Counted from the stretch's first letter, positions 43,647-53,148 are shown. The stretch is 64,000 nt of DNA from Paenibacillus pabuli NBRC 13638 (GCF_001514495.1 NZ_BCNM01000009.1:124001-188000); one strand, 5' to 3'. Program-made: numbers and translations. Notes: generated from the sequence alone by a model not told the origin.

Positions 43647-44612
43647 TCAGTTATAAATCCCCCGCCAGCGTTCCAGACGTTCTTTCATCATGTGCCGGAA
43701 TTTCTCAGGTTCCAAGATCTCCGCGTCCGGTCCATATTGAGACAGCCAGGTCAGAAATCCTTGTTCGTCACTCAATATGGCCTCAAACAACAACGTGCCT
43801 TCCGGTTCGATGGTTAAAATGGGACGGGCAAAAAATGGTTCCTGCATGACGCGATCCACTGCATGCGGCGAGAATCTGATCTTGTATGCAATCCACTCCG
43901 TACTGTTGCCATGTCCACGTGGCGTACGAAAATAGGATTGTAACATGTAATCATCTTTGCGGAACGTGCGAGGCAAAATACGAACCCTGTGCAAACGACT
44001 CACTTGAAATATTTTCAGTTTCTCAGATAGGTGACAATATGCCAACAGGTCAAATCGGTATTCACGGGGGATGAGGCAATAAGGATCAATCCGTACAATC
44101 CCTTTCTTGCCTTTAGACAGATATTCTCCTTCAATGGTGTTCTGTGATATTCCAGCCTCCAGCAAGGTCACAAGTGAATGATTCAGAAGATTCGTATTTT
44201 CATTTTGCCAAGCAGGTGTACCTACTTTGAACAACCCGCTAATGTGCTCGGTCCATTCCACTCGTTCGGTTTTGTTTTTCTGATTCGAGGCAACTACTTT
44301 CTCATACGCGCTTTCAAAAGCGGGCTTCAGCAACGGACGGATATTCTCCATGACTTCTGCCAGGTGCATAAAGGCTTGAGCTTCTTCATCAGACCAATTC
44401 AGCGGATACATGGCAAAATGGCTGATAAACATGTATCCTCTTCCATGTCCCATGTTGGCGATCGGGATATGCATTGCACTGAGGGCCTCCATGTCGCGGT
44501 ATATCGTCCTTTCCGTTGTCTCGCACCGCTCGGCAAGCTCACGGGCCAGAATCCCCGGCTTAGCCTGCACAAGAGTTATAATGCGCATTAATCGGATCAG
44601 TCGGTCTGTCAT
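43647..44612 (-). CDS. YafY/DeoR-like transcriptional regulator with WYL domain
   Basis: The 321-residue protein has an N-terminal HTH_11 (LARELAERCETTERTIYRDM) and a WYL region beginning around GKKGIVRIDPYCLIPREYRF with FQVSRLHRVRIL, plus a WCX-type C-terminus. WYL domains are thought to bind ligands or nucleic acid and are common in regulators of defence and DNA damage. ATG at 44612 follows GGAGGG by 9 nt; the frame extends to 44666. Confidence 0.9.
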   Translation of the reverse strand: MTDRLIRLMRIITLVQAKPGILARELAERCETTERTIYRDMEALSAMHIPIANMGHGRGYMFISHFAMYPLNWSDEEAQAFMHLAEVMENIRPLLKPAFESAYEKVVASNQKNKTERVEWTEHISGLFKVGTPAWQNENTNLLNHSLVTLLEAGISQNTIEGEYLSKGKKGIVRIDPYCLIPREYRFDLLAYCHLSEKLKIFQVSRLHRVRILPRTFRKDDYMLQSYFRTPRGHGNSTEWIAYKIRFSPHAVDRVMQEPFFARPILTIEPEGTLLFEAILSDEQGFLTWLSQYGPDAEILEPEKFRHMMKERLERWRGIYN

Positions 44613-44773
44613 TTTGCCGGACCCTCCACTATGTTGTTTCAATAAATTCGATACAGCTCCATCCATTTTTTATTAGTATGTTATTTAGTACATTCGACTT
44701 ATTCCTTTACTTCACCTTCAAAAAATTATGTAGAAACATTCCCAAGCACACCGTCATCACTAGTTCTTTATCC

Positions 44774-45556
44774 CTATTCTCCTAACACCGATCTTTCGCG
44801 ATTATTATACATGGATTCAAAAGTTACTCCGTAATGGTGACGAAGCTTCTCTACGATTTCGGCCTCATAATAATAATCCAGGTCCTGCTTGCGAGCGGCT
44901 TCAATTAACAAGGCATCTGCATGCCGACGCAGCATATTACTTCCCTCTTGTGAACGACCTCTTTCATAAGCACGCAATGCTTGTTTAATCAAAGGGATCG
45001 TTTCACTTAATTTGATCGTCTTCTCTACCTTGGGATCTTCCGGCTGACGAAGCATACCCAGATGACTTGTATACTGGATATACAGTTGCTCTCTGCGCAG
45101 CAGTACCCTCTGGCTTTGTTTCAATTTCCGTGTACTCCAATAAGCTGAACATACGGCAGTTTTCCCTGATACGCGTGGTCCCATGGAGAATTCGAGTAAA
45201 ATTTGCTTACTTTCTCCCTTGTACACGTCCCCAAGCCTTAGAACCCAGCCAATATCCGTTTCTTTGGAGCGGCAACCATAGATGCCTTTCAGTTGAGTTC
45301 CAAATTCCGGTTTGAGCAATAGTTCCAAGTCTCTCGACACAATTTTGGGTGCTATTTTCCTAAGTCTTTTGGCAGGGGCTCCATTACGCCATTCAACCAT
45401 CATATATACGGGGTCGGCTCCCCCTGTCGGTATGGCCTCTCGATTCCACGAATAAGATACTTCAAAGACTGAGTTCACTGGTAGTCTCTCCCCCGATTTA
45501 TAGGTATTATCTTCTAAGTTATCAGGGTAAATGGACACTATATTGTCACGGAACAT
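44774..45556 (-). CDS. Unknown protein, possibly C-terminal part of a VWA-type protein
   Basis: The 260-residue protein has a beta-rich first half (LPVNSVFEVSYSWNREAIPT, LRLGDVYKGESKQILLEFSM) that resembles the region following the VWA domain in some bacterial VWA proteins. A helical second half follows (ETIPLIKQALRAYERGRSQE). No VWA domain or MIDAS motif is present upstream, so it may be a truncated derivative or a stand-alone protein. No good ribosome site is visible at 45556. Function is not assignable. Confidence 0.55.
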   Translation of the reverse strand: MFRDNIVSIYPDNLEDNTYKSGERLPVNSVFEVSYSWNREAIPTGGADPVYMMVEWRNGAPAKRLRKIAPKIVSRDLELLLKPEFGTQLKGIYGCRSKETDIGWVLRLGDVYKGESKQILLEFSMGPRVSGKTAVCSAYWSTRKLKQSQRVLLRREQLYIQYTSHLGMLRQPEDPKVEKTIKLSETIPLIKQALRAYERGRSQEGSNMLRRHADALLIEAARKQDLDYYYEAEIVEKLRHHYGVTFESMYNNRERSVLGE

Positions 45557-45629
45557 ATGTTCGCAGGAAATTTTTCCATAATATTAGTTTTTCACACCTT
45601 AATCCGCCTAAATACGACAATTTACGACG

Positions 45630-45658
45630 AAAAAGCTTGGCAATTTGCCAAGCTTTTA
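45630..45658. terminator. Bidirectional terminator
   Basis: A perfect stem AAAAGCTTGGCA with its complement around a 3-4-nt loop, with T residues on both strands (TTTTTCG on the minus strand). It ends the small gene at 45686-45853. Confidence 0.85.
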
Positions 45659-45685
45659 GAGTACTTCGATATGAGAGGTCCTAAA

Positions 45686-45853
45686 TTAAACTGTCGCTGA
45701 ATCCATACCCATTTTGTGTAAAGACTGTAACGATTCAGGATTAGTCACTGGAGCATAGGTAACGCTGTCAATAATCAATTCACGCCCGATTGGCTCACCG
45801 TTTACCGTGATCATAATCGTTTTGGTTGTTGTCGTTTGTTCTGATGTGTACAT
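45686..45853 (-). CDS. Small protein of 55 residues, unknown function
   Basis: ATG at 45853 has GGAG 8 nt upstream. The frame encodes MYTSEQTTTTKTIMITVNGE, continues PIGRELIIDSVTYAPVTN, and ends HKMGMDSATV. A terminator follows 28 bp past the stop. The IMITVNGEPIGRELI segment looks like two beta strands around a VNGxxI turn. Clear start and stop signals make a real gene likely. No family recognised. Confidence 0.6.
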   Translation of the reverse strand: MYTSEQTTTTKTIMITVNGEPIGRELIIDSVTYAPVTNPESLQSLHKMGMDSATV

Positions 45854-46182
45854 ATGTTTTTACTCCTTTGTATTCAAGATCTTTTTGAGCATCGGATATA
45901 TTCGTTTCATTCATTAGTTTTCGTCAATATGAATAGCAGGTACCCGGAACGGAAGGAATAGTGGTATGCAGGACTGTCCGGGTTGCTACCCTGTTCTTCT
46001 ATTACCCCTGCACATTAAAAGTTAAACAACCGTGTTTGTATTAAATGAATTCAATACAGGGTAATTAAAACTAATCAACTTGAACCCATTTTCCTGGTTT
46101 TGACGTATAATGAAAGAGCCGTATTTCAACAAATGACGACGAAATCGGCAAACGATTATGTAACCGAAAGAAGGTGCCATTC

Positions 46183-46638
46183 ATGCCAAAATCCATTCAG
46201 GGTTATTTCATTCGGGTGTTATTCACCACATGTGTATTGTTTGCTGTTTCTTTGACTTCTACAGTAAGTGCAGCGAATGCCAATATATTTTCAGACATCT
46301 ATAGTGGTTGGGAACGAGTATCTGAGCTTCCAGGAGAAGTAAATGCGCTGCAGGAAAGCTACCAACAGACACTGGAACAATTGAATCAAACCTCCGCCCA
46401 ATTGGGACAAGCCCAGGCAAATGTCGAAGCTTTTAAAGCCCAGAACGAGTTGTTGCTGGCTCAAAATGAGAAGCTGACCGATATGGTAAGCAAACTGCAG
46501 AATGATCAGGATGCCAAAACAGCAACCGCCAAACGCATTCAGACAATGGTGATCACAGCCGTTTCTCTCATATTGGGATACTTTATTCTGATCCGGTTGA
46601 TGCGCTGGGGAATGCGTCGCCGCTCAGGCCGAGTATAA
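46183..46638 (+). CDS. Exported coiled-coil protein with C-terminal membrane anchor
   Basis: The 151-residue protein has a signal-like N-terminus (VLFTTCVLFAVSLTSTVSAA), a coiled coil of about 70 residues (QESYQQTLEQLNQTSAQLGQ ... KLTDMVSKLQ), and a C-terminal membrane segment (MVITAVSLILGYFILIRLMR) with a basic tail. It is probably inserted with the coiled coil outside. ATG at 46183 lies after GAAGG. It precedes the AIM24 gene by 18 bp and may be coexpressed with it. Confidence 0.72.
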   Translation: MPKSIQGYFIRVLFTTCVLFAVSLTSTVSAANANIFSDIYSGWERVSELPGEVNALQESYQQTLEQLNQTSAQLGQAQANVEAFKAQNELLLAQNEKLTDMVSKLQNDQDAKTATAKRIQTMVITAVSLILGYFILIRLMRWGMRRRSGRV

Positions 46639-46656
46639 AAGAACAGGAGCAACCGC

Positions 46657-47361
46657 ATGCACATACACCTGAATCATACTGAAGCTGGCGGAGCCGGGCA
46701 GGTGGTCACCTTCTCGCTAATCCAGGACGACCGCCTCCATATTCTGCACCCCCAGCAAATTGTCGCCTTTCGCGGACCTAGCAGTAGCCGTCATGATAAA
46801 ATCATGAATATTACTGGCATGTATCGCAAGAAAAAGCTGATCAAATCCGAAATAACCGGTCCCTGTCAATTTGTCGCTGCCCTGCCTCCGGGATTCACCA
46901 TGAAGGAAGTTGAACTAAATGAGAACAGCGATCTGCTGTACGACTTCCGCCACCTTTTTTTCTACTCTGACGGCATCACGATGCATACCAAAATTCAAAA
47001 AATAAAAAACATGCTGATCACTCGTGACGCAGTGAAAATGAAGTTTTCTGGTAAAGGAAAAATTGGATTGCTGACCCAAGGTCAGGTTTGCCAACAGGAA
47101 TTGCACCCCACAGCACCACTCTACGTGGACGCAGGCAGCATTATTGCCTATCCTGAGAACGCCCAGCTTGAACTCACCGTGTATGGGAACCATCTTGCCA
47201 GTCAGCATATGAACTATCATTGGAAGATGACAGGACATGGCTCTGTGCTCTTTCAGGCTGGCCGTGAAAATCATAGACTGGAACAGGATCTGAACGACGA
47301 AGGCTTGTTTAAGCGGATTCTGAAAGAAGTCATTCCGTTTGGAAATGTTTTAATCAAGTAA
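46657..47361 (+). CDS. AIM24 family protein
   Basis: The 234-residue protein has the AIM24/TIGR00266 beta-rich fold: FSLIQDDRLHILHPQQIVAF, FSGKGKIGLLTQGQV, PLYVDAGSIIAYPENAQLEL and GSVLFQAGREN. In bacteria the role of these tryptophan RNA-binding-like proteins is not settled. It follows the anchored coiled-coil protein closely and may act with it at the membrane. Confidence 0.82.
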   Translation: MHIHLNHTEAGGAGQVVTFSLIQDDRLHILHPQQIVAFRGPSSSRHDKIMNITGMYRKKKLIKSEITGPCQFVAALPPGFTMKEVELNENSDLLYDFRHLFFYSDGITMHTKIQKIKNMLITRDAVKMKFSGKGKIGLLTQGQVCQQELHPTAPLYVDAGSIIAYPENAQLELTVYGNHLASQHMNYHWKMTGHGSVLFQAGRENHRLEQDLNDEGLFKRILKEVIPFGNVLIK

Positions 47362-47463
47362 GTCCAGATGACGTTAGGCTCGGTTATAAATGGGTTCTCA
47401 TGGAAAGCATGCTCACCGTATTGGAAATGTGTTATACTGTACCGGACAATTGAAGAAGAAAAT

Positions 47464-47577
47464 CCATGCCTACGGCATGGGAGAGGTTCGCGAACTCCCT
47501 CTATAAGACTTGACCTTTATTGAGGTCAATAAAGTCTTGCGTACATTTTAGGTAACACGTACGTAAAAAACTAAGGA
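47464..47577 (+). promoter_or_regulatory. preQ1-I riboswitch with a 58-nt insertion
   Basis: The first half, GAGAGGTTCGCGAACTCCCT followed by CTATAA (47481-47506), is the P1 hairpin and start of the tail of preQ1-I riboswitches. The second half, AAAAAACTAAGGA (47565-47577), is the conserved 3' tail that folds back onto P1 in the ligand-bound form. In known examples the two are contiguous. Here 47507-47564 intervenes and folds into two hairpins (GACTTGACCT.../AGGTC..AAGTC and CGTAC/GTACG). A separate 7-bp hairpin CCATGCC-tac-GGCATGG precedes P1. It lies 140 bp before queC. Confidence 0.8.
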
Positions 47578-47718
47578 CACTAGATCGTGCCTGCTTTTTT
47601 GAAGCAGCCTACGAGAAGGTGTGTTTTTGATGGATGCCAGTTCATGAACTTCTCTGTTCTTCCGACACTCTGTGCCTATGGGCATGGACTGATCTTAAGA
47701 AGATGGAGAGGTTTTTTT

Positions 47719-48402
47719 ATGTTGAACGAAGAAAAAGCAGTCGTTGTGTTTAGCGGCGGTCAGGACAGTACAACTTGTTTGTTCTGGGCCAAACAGCAAT
47801 TTGCCGAGGTTGAGGTGGTTACCTTCGATTACGGCCAGCGTCACAAGCTGGAGATTGAATGCGCCGCAGAGATCGCTCGCGATCTGGGTGTACAGCAAAC
47901 GGTCCTGGATATGAGCTTGTTAAACCAGCTTGCGCCCAATGCTCTTACTCGCACCGATGTGGAGATTACGCATGAAGAAGGCGAACTGCCGAGTACGTTT
48001 GTCGATGGACGGAATCTGTTATTCCTCAGCTTTGCGGCTATTATGGCGAAGCAAAAAGGGGCCCGTCACCTCGTCACAGGGGTATGCGAAACGGATTTCA
48101 GCGGATACCCGGATTGTCGGGATTCGTTTGTGAAATCGATGAATGTTACGCTGAATCTATCGATGGACTTCCCGTTTGTCATCCATACCCCACTGATGTG
48201 GCTGGACAAAGCCCAGACGTGGAAGATGGCGGATGATCTCGGTGCCTTCGATTATGTACGAGAGCGTACACTGACCTGTTATAACGGGATTGTCGGCGAT
48301 GGCTGCGGCGAATGCCCTGCCTGCAAACTGCGCAAAGCCGGGCTGGATCGCTATGTGCAGCAGCGCACAGCTGCCGGATCTGTAGGAGTGGATATACGAT
48401 GA
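47719..48402 (+). CDS. queC: 7-cyano-7-deazaguanine synthase QueC
   Basis: The 227-residue enzyme converts 7-carboxy-7-deazaguanine to preQ0 with ATP and ammonia. The PP-loop [16 protein letters not shown] lies near residue 12, [15 protein letters not shown] near 92, and the C-terminal zinc cysteines in [17 protein letters not shown] at 47719 follows GGAGAGG. It is the first gene of the queuosine precursor operon under the preQ1 riboswitch. Confidence 0.97.
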   Translation: MLNEEKAVVVFSGGQDSTTCLFWAKQQFAEVEVVTFDYGQRHKLEIECAAEIARDLGVQQTVLDMSLLNQLAPNALTRTDVEITHEEGELPSTFVDGRNLLFLSFAAIMAKQKGARHLVTGVCETDFSGYPDCRDSFVKSMNVTLNLSMDFPFVIHTPLMWLDKAQTWKMADDLGAFDYVRERTLTCYNGIVGDGCGECPACKLRKAGLDRYVQQRTAAGSVGVDIR

Positions 48403-48890
48403 GAGAGCCAGGAACATTCCGTATTGTGGAGAGGCTGCAGCGCATCGGAGAAGATATTCTTCCTGATCAGCTGCGCTATCATCGCAAACGTGTACTTGTC
48501 AGCAAGGAGTTTACGTTTGACGCGGCACATCATCTGCATTGTTATGAAGGCAAGTGCAAGAACTTGCACGGGCATACCTATAAAGTTGTTTTTGGCATTA
48601 GCGGTTACCCGGGTGAGACAGGGCTAACGGTTGATTTTGGACATATCAAGGATATATGGAAAACACACATTGAAGGGTATCTGGATCACCAGTATTTGAA
48701 CGAAACCCTTCCCCTCATGAATACAACGGCTGAAAATATGGTCGTCTGGTTGTTCGAGCAGATGGAACATGCCTTGCAGACTGAACCGTATGCCGCACTG
48801 ACCGAAGGTGGTCGAACAGAGTTTGTCCGCTTGTACGAGACGCCGACCAGTTACGCCGAGGCCAGACGGGAGTGGATGATCGATGGTTAG
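48399..48890 (+). CDS. queD: 6-carboxytetrahydropterin synthase QueD
   Basis: The 163-residue protein has the QueD zinc histidines in [20 protein letters not shown] and the catalytic Cys in KCKNLHGH, plus [13 protein letters not shown] and [19 protein letters not shown]. It makes 6-carboxytetrahydropterin from dihydroneopterin triphosphate. An N-terminal extension of about 32 residues before [12 protein letters not shown] is longer than in the smallest family members. Start ATG overlaps the queC stop (ATGA). Confidence 0.96.
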   Translation: MREPGTFRIVERLQRIGEDILPDQLRYHRKRVLVSKEFTFDAAHHLHCYEGKCKNLHGHTYKVVFGISGYPGETGLTVDFGHIKDIWKTHIEGYLDHQYLNETLPLMNTTAENMVVWLFEQMEHALQTEPYAALTEGGRTEFVRLYETPTSYAEARREWMIDG

Positions 48891-49635
48891 TGTGGAACGC
48901 AGTAAAGAGGCTCGTATTCCTGTGATGGAGATCTTTGGCCCTACGGTTCAAGGAGAAGGCATGGTCATCGGGCAGAAAACGATGTTCGTCCGCACCGCGG
49001 GCTGCGATTATCGCTGCTCCTGGTGTGACTCTGCCTTTACTTGGGATGGCAGCGGCAAGGATCTGATCCGGATGATTACACCGGAAGACGTATGGAATGA
49101 GCTGCGCCGCGTCGGCGGCTCACGCTTCTCCCATGTGACCATCTCTGGCGGCAACCCCGCCCTGCTCGCTTCACTGGGCGGATTGGTTAAGCTGCTTCGT
49201 GAGAATGGCATCCGCACCGCGGTAGAAACGCAGGGCTCCCGTTGGCAGCCCTGGCTGGCGGACATTGACGAAGTCACCGTCTCGCCCAAGCCTCCCAGCT
49301 CAGGCATGAATACGGACTGGGCTGTGCTGGATGATCTGATCCGCCGTCTGGCTGCTCGCCCGGTGGAACGAAGCCACAGTCTAAAGATCGTAATCTTCGA
49401 TGAGACAGACTTGGACTATGCCCGCCGTGTGCATGCACGGTATCCGGGCACGGATTTATTTTTGCAGACCGGGAACCCGGATGTCACTTCTGCCGATACG
49501 CCCGATCTGGCGTCTTCGCTGCTTGCCCGTTATGAATGGCTGATTGATCAAGTCAGTGCATCCGATGATCTGAACGACGTTCGTGTGCTGCCACAGCTGC
49601 ATACTCTGGTGTGGGGGAACAAACGCGGCGTCTGA
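48883..49635 (+). CDS. queE: 7-carboxy-7-deazaguanine synthase QueE (radical SAM)
   Basis: The 250-residue radical SAM enzyme has the cluster motif CDYRCSWCDSAF near residue 41, preceded by EIFGPTVQGEGMVIGQKTMF and followed by VTISGGNPALL and AVETQGSRW. It performs the ring contraction to 7-carboxy-7-deazaguanine. It overlaps queD by 8 bp, with GGGAG upstream of its ATG. Confidence 0.96.
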   Translation: MVSVERSKEARIPVMEIFGPTVQGEGMVIGQKTMFVRTAGCDYRCSWCDSAFTWDGSGKDLIRMITPEDVWNELRRVGGSRFSHVTISGGNPALLASLGGLVKLLRENGIRTAVETQGSRWQPWLADIDEVTVSPKPPSSGMNTDWAVLDDLIRRLAARPVERSHSLKIVIFDETDLDYARRVHARYPGTDLFLQTGNPDVTSADTPDLASSLLARYEWLIDQVSASDDLNDVRVLPQLHTLVWGNKRGV

Positions 49636-49762
49636 ATGGGCAGTTGTGGGTGGAGTGGACAGCATGATGTAATTTAGGAACCACATACTGAGGCTAAGAT
49701 GGCCTATCATATATACCGGTAAGCTTGGTGCGTCGCCGGAAATAAGGAGCGTTTACGAATCC

Positions 49763-50254
49763 ATGAGACAACCTGATGAAATGCAAGATCTAACGTTGCT
49801 GGGTAACCAGGGCGTAAAATATACGTTTGAATATGATCCGGGAATTCTGGAGAACTTCGATAACAAACACCCGTACCGGGATTATTTTGTCAAATTCAAC
49901 TGCCCGGAGTTCACCAGCCTGTGCCCGATCACGGGTCAGCCGGACTTTGCAACGATCTATATCAGCTACATCCCTGATGTGAAAATGGTCGAGAGTAAAT
50001 CTCTTAAGCTGTATCTGTTCAGCTTCCGCAACCATGGAGATTTCCACGAGGATTGTGTGAACATCATCATGAACGACCTGATTAAGCTGATGGACCCACG
50101 TTACATTGAAGTATGGGGCAAGTTTACACCGCGCGGAGGCATTTCCATTGATCCGTATACCAACTACGGCAAACCGGGTACGAAGTACGAGCAAATGGCC
50201 GAGCACCGCATGATGAATCATGATATGTACCCGGAGACGATTGATAATCGTTAA
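49763..50254 (+). CDS. queF: NADPH-dependent 7-cyano-7-deazaguanine reductase QueF
   Basis: The 163-residue protein matches the short Gram-positive QueF. The catalytic Cys lies in [20 protein letters not shown], with the downstream Asp, [20 protein letters not shown], and the C-terminal [14 protein letters not shown]. It reduces preQ0 to preQ1, the riboswitch ligand, closing a feedback loop. It follows queE by 127 bp, with AAGGAG upstream. Confidence 0.96.
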   Translation: MRQPDEMQDLTLLGNQGVKYTFEYDPGILENFDNKHPYRDYFVKFNCPEFTSLCPITGQPDFATIYISYIPDVKMVESKSLKLYLFSFRNHGDFHEDCVNIIMNDLIKLMDPRYIEVWGKFTPRGGISIDPYTNYGKPGTKYEQMAEHRMMNHDMYPETIDNR

Positions 50255-50305
50255 TTTGGTAGATACACCAATTATGCTTTGTATAAAATAAAATCATAGA
50301 ACAAA

Positions 50306-50352
50306 CCAAAGCCGAACTCTTCAAATCTGAAGAAATTCGGCTTTGGTTTTTT
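50306..50352 (+). terminator. Terminator of the que operon
   Basis: CCAAAGCCGAA...TTCGGCTTTGG followed by TTTTTT, with an inner CTTCA/TGAAG stem. Confidence 0.9.
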
Positions 50353-50530
50353 AGTATGGAACGCGAGCGTTTGCATTCCATCGTATGGATTGGACTGGCA
50401 CTGAGAACGTTAATTTCACCTGTTCCCCTTGTCGACCCTTAAAATCTATCCTATTATGTAACAATATGCTTAGGCACATCACATCATCAGGCGCTGATCC
50501 CTCGTGACCGCGACCAAAGGAGAACTGTAC

Positions 50531-51805
50531 ATGTCCATGCAAAATTCATTATCCAAAGACGCCGCTGCGCGTTCGAAAGCTCCACCCGGATTGGATGCTC
50601 AAGGTACCGTTTACCGGATCTTAATTGCCATCAGTCTGGTTCATTTGTTCAACGATTCAATCCAATCTGTCATTCCAGCTATTTTTCCAATTTTGAAAGA
50701 CTCCATGCATCTCACGTATACGCAGATCGGATGGATTTCGTTTGCCATCAACTTTACTGCGTCCATCATGCAGCCTGTTGTAGGCTGGTTTGCTGATAAA
50801 AAGCCAACACCTTCCATCCTGCCCATCGGCATGGGCTTTACGTTTACCGGTATGCTATTGCTTGCCTTCGCCGACAGTTATATGGCCGTCCTCATCTCCG
50901 TCATCTTTGTCGGTCTTGGTTCCGCAGCGTTCCATCCTGAGGGTTCACGGGTATCCCATATGGCCGCAGGGCCTCGTCGGGGGCTGGCTCAGTCGATCTT
51001 CCAGGTGGGTGGTAACGCCGGTCAGTCTCTGGCTCCATTGCTCACCAGATGGATTTTCATCCCGTTTGGGCTGTTCGGTGCCATCGGATTCACGGGCATT
51101 GCAGCTGCGGGGATCGCGGTTCAAATCTATATCGCTCGCTGGTATGGACGCATGCTGCAATCGGGAGGGTATTTGCGCAGGCAAGCGGCAGCCCGTCGCG
51201 CCCCCAATCCAGCATTACGCAAAAAAATTGCTGCTGCCATAACCATTTTGATTCTGCTCGTCTTTGTCCGTTCGTGGTATGTCGCTTCGATCGGCAGCTT
51301 CTACGCGTTTAACCTGAAAGATACCTTCAACTTGTCCACAGAGGACGCACAGATCTATATCTTTCTGTTCCTGGCGGCTGGGGCTCTTGGTACGTTCTTT
51401 GGCGGTCCACTGGCGGATCGCTTCGGTAAACGGAACATGATCTTCCTGTCGATGGCCGGGGCCGCTCCCTTGGCGCTGCTCCTGCCTTATGCCAATCTGT
51501 TTTGGACAGCCGTGTTGCTGAGCATTATTGGGTTCATCATGTTGTCCAGCTTCTCGGTGACCGTTGTATATGCACAAATGTTAATTCCTGGAAAAATCGG
51601 AACTGTCTCTGGCCTGATCACGGGTCTGGCATTTGGTATGGGCGGTCTGGGCGCACTCGTGCTCGGGAACTGGATCGACGTGTTCGGCGTATCGCCAGTC
51701 ATGCAAATGTGCAGCTTCCTGCCACTGATCGGCATCTTTACCTTCCTGCTTCCATCGGATAAATTGCTAAATCGCTGGGCAGAAGAGAACGGTAGTGAAG
51801 AATAA
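50531..51805 (+). CDS. MFS exporter, Fsr (fosmidomycin resistance)-like
   Basis: The 424-residue protein has about twelve membrane segments. The Fsr-like N-terminus reads YRILIAISLVHLFNDSIQSV and IPAIFPILKDSMHLTYTQIG, with AAFHPEGSRVSHMAAGPRRG in the first half and LADRFGKRNMIFLS between halves. Relatives export fosmidomycin or other small drugs; the substrate here is unknown. ATG at 50531 lies 8 nt after AAAGGAG. Confidence 0.92.
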   Translation: MSMQNSLSKDAAARSKAPPGLDAQGTVYRILIAISLVHLFNDSIQSVIPAIFPILKDSMHLTYTQIGWISFAINFTASIMQPVVGWFADKKPTPSILPIGMGFTFTGMLLLAFADSYMAVLISVIFVGLGSAAFHPEGSRVSHMAAGPRRGLAQSIFQVGGNAGQSLAPLLTRWIFIPFGLFGAIGFTGIAAAGIAVQIYIARWYGRMLQSGGYLRRQAAARRAPNPALRKKIAAAITILILLVFVRSWYVASIGSFYAFNLKDTFNLSTEDAQIYIFLFLAAGALGTFFGGPLADRFGKRNMIFLSMAGAAPLALLLPYANLFWTAVLLSIIGFIMLSSFSVTVVYAQMLIPGKIGTVSGLITGLAFGMGGLGALVLGNWIDVFGVSPVMQMCSFLPLIGIFTFLLPSDKLLNRWAEENGSEE

Positions 51806-51920
51806 CAGATCATAGATAATTTAAGCTCCAATTTCAAAATAAACAAAAGTACACTGTTACGACTGTTTAGCGAAAAACGTCAGATGGTTAACCAACCTCG
51901 AATTTACTCCAGCATGTGCA

Positions 51921-51963
51921 AACGGGATAAAGCCTTTACCTAAGGGCTTCATCCCGTTTTTTG
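51921..51963 (+). terminator. Terminator of the MFS gene
   Basis: AACGGGATaAAGCC ... GGCTTcATCCCGTT followed by TTTTG. Confidence 0.85.
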
Positions 51964-52049
51964 TTTGGTCAGCGTTAGCGTCAACCGTGTGCAGCTTCCA
52001 GCACGCGGTGCCCTACTTCATGACAAAATACAGTAGAATCACATGTGTG

Positions 52050-52244
52050 TAACGAATCCAGCGCACTTCAATAGCCTCATTACTGGCAATCAACCAATGT
52101 AACGAATCACAGACGCCTTATTCCTCATTTTGTGTGTTTTCGCACCATTTAGTACGATTATCATGCAAATAGCGATAGTGTTATTCCTTAGAATCAGCGA
52201 TTCTTCTAAACGCCATAATAGGATAGGGTGCCATAGATTCGTTA
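52050..52244. repeat. MITE-like inverted-repeat element, family 2, copy 2
   Basis: TAACGAATC occurs at 52050-52058 and 52100-52108; its inverse GATTCGTTA is at 52236-52244. There is no coding frame. The terminal motif matches the TAACGAACC ends of the element at 6144-6337, but the interiors show little similarity. Confidence 0.4.
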
Positions 52245-52299
52245 ATGTCAGAATCAGAGCCTTGTGGCATCGTCCTATGGCCATTTTTGTTAATGGACA

Positions 52300-53148
52300 T
52301 CACTGCGAAAGGCGCTGAAGAATCAGCCGTTTTTTATATAACATTTTTCCGGCCTCCGCGACATCCCGAATGGTATTCTTGTTGCTCACTGACCCGAATA
52401 CCATGCCGGCAATCGGAATGAGCTGGAACAGCTTTTTCCAACCAAACGATTCGCTATAGGAATTAAAAACCTCCCGCCAGCCCTGCATCTGGGAGATAAC
52501 CTCGACCTGTTTATCGGGATTATCGTAATCGGCGAGTTCATCAATAATTGCTTTCTTGCCCACAATATCGGCGGAGGAAAATTGTAGACATTTAACGATA
52601 AATATGCGCTCTTGAGGTTCATCGGGATCATATCCGTAGCATAGCGCCATCTCCTGCAGTACTTTCAGGGAAAGCCCCATGACCATCGGAATATCCGCCG
52701 CAATCGTCACAATGCCGCCGATGCCTGTTGCGGCACCTTGTGCGGCAGCAAACCTCGTTCGACTGTCCGTAATGCTATCGGCAGTGCGATCCAGCACTTC
52801 AAGCGGTAAGCCTTCCACACTATGGATTTTCATCGTATCTTTTGCTTCTCCATCCTGTTCATCGTAAGAGGTATCGGCTTTCATGGAATAACCGGATTGG
52901 ATTGCTTCCTTTCGGAGCAGCTCAGCGACCTTCTTTTTCTGAACGAGAAATTTCCCGCCATTCTGTACATACTGACCGACTTCATTCAGCGAGTCTCCAA
53001 TCTTCTGTTTCAGCGCTTTGGGCATAACTTTATCCAGCATGGCAAATGGCAAACGACCAATTTTGTCCCAAATAAACAAGTCCTTCTGTCCTTTTTCCCA
53101 TTTTAAAATCTGTTCCAGCTCCCGGTCCAATGTCTCGCGCGAATCCAT
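52300..53148 (-). CDS. EcsC family protein
   Basis: The 282-residue protein has the EcsC core: AAAQGAATGIGGIVTIAADI and PMVMGLSLKVLQEMALCYGY, with PIAGMVFGSVSNKNTIRDVA and EAGKMLYKKRLIL at the end. The central hydrophobic stretch may associate with membrane. EcsC was named from the ecsABC locus of Bacillus, but its activity is unknown. It is not next to an ecsAB pair here. Confidence 0.88.
   Translation of the reverse strand: MDSRETLDRELEQILKWEKGQKDLFIWDKIGRLPFAMLDKVMPKALKQKIGDSLNEVGQYVQNGGKFLVQKKKVAELLRKEAIQSGYSMKADTSYDEQDGEAKDTMKIHSVEGLPLEVLDRTADSITDSRTRFAAAQGAATGIGGIVTIAADIPMVMGLSLKVLQEMALCYGYDPDEPQERIFIVKCLQFSSADIVGKKAIIDELADYDNPDKQVEVISQMQGWREVFNSYSESFGWKKLFQLIPIAGMVFGSVSNKNTIRDVAEAGKMLYKKRLILQRLSQ

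Noticed and set aside
45940-46010. Possible structured RNA upstream of the exported coiled-coil protein (CCCGGA...TCCGGG)
   Set aside because: Only a single 6-bp long-range stem; no consensus match and no second copy.
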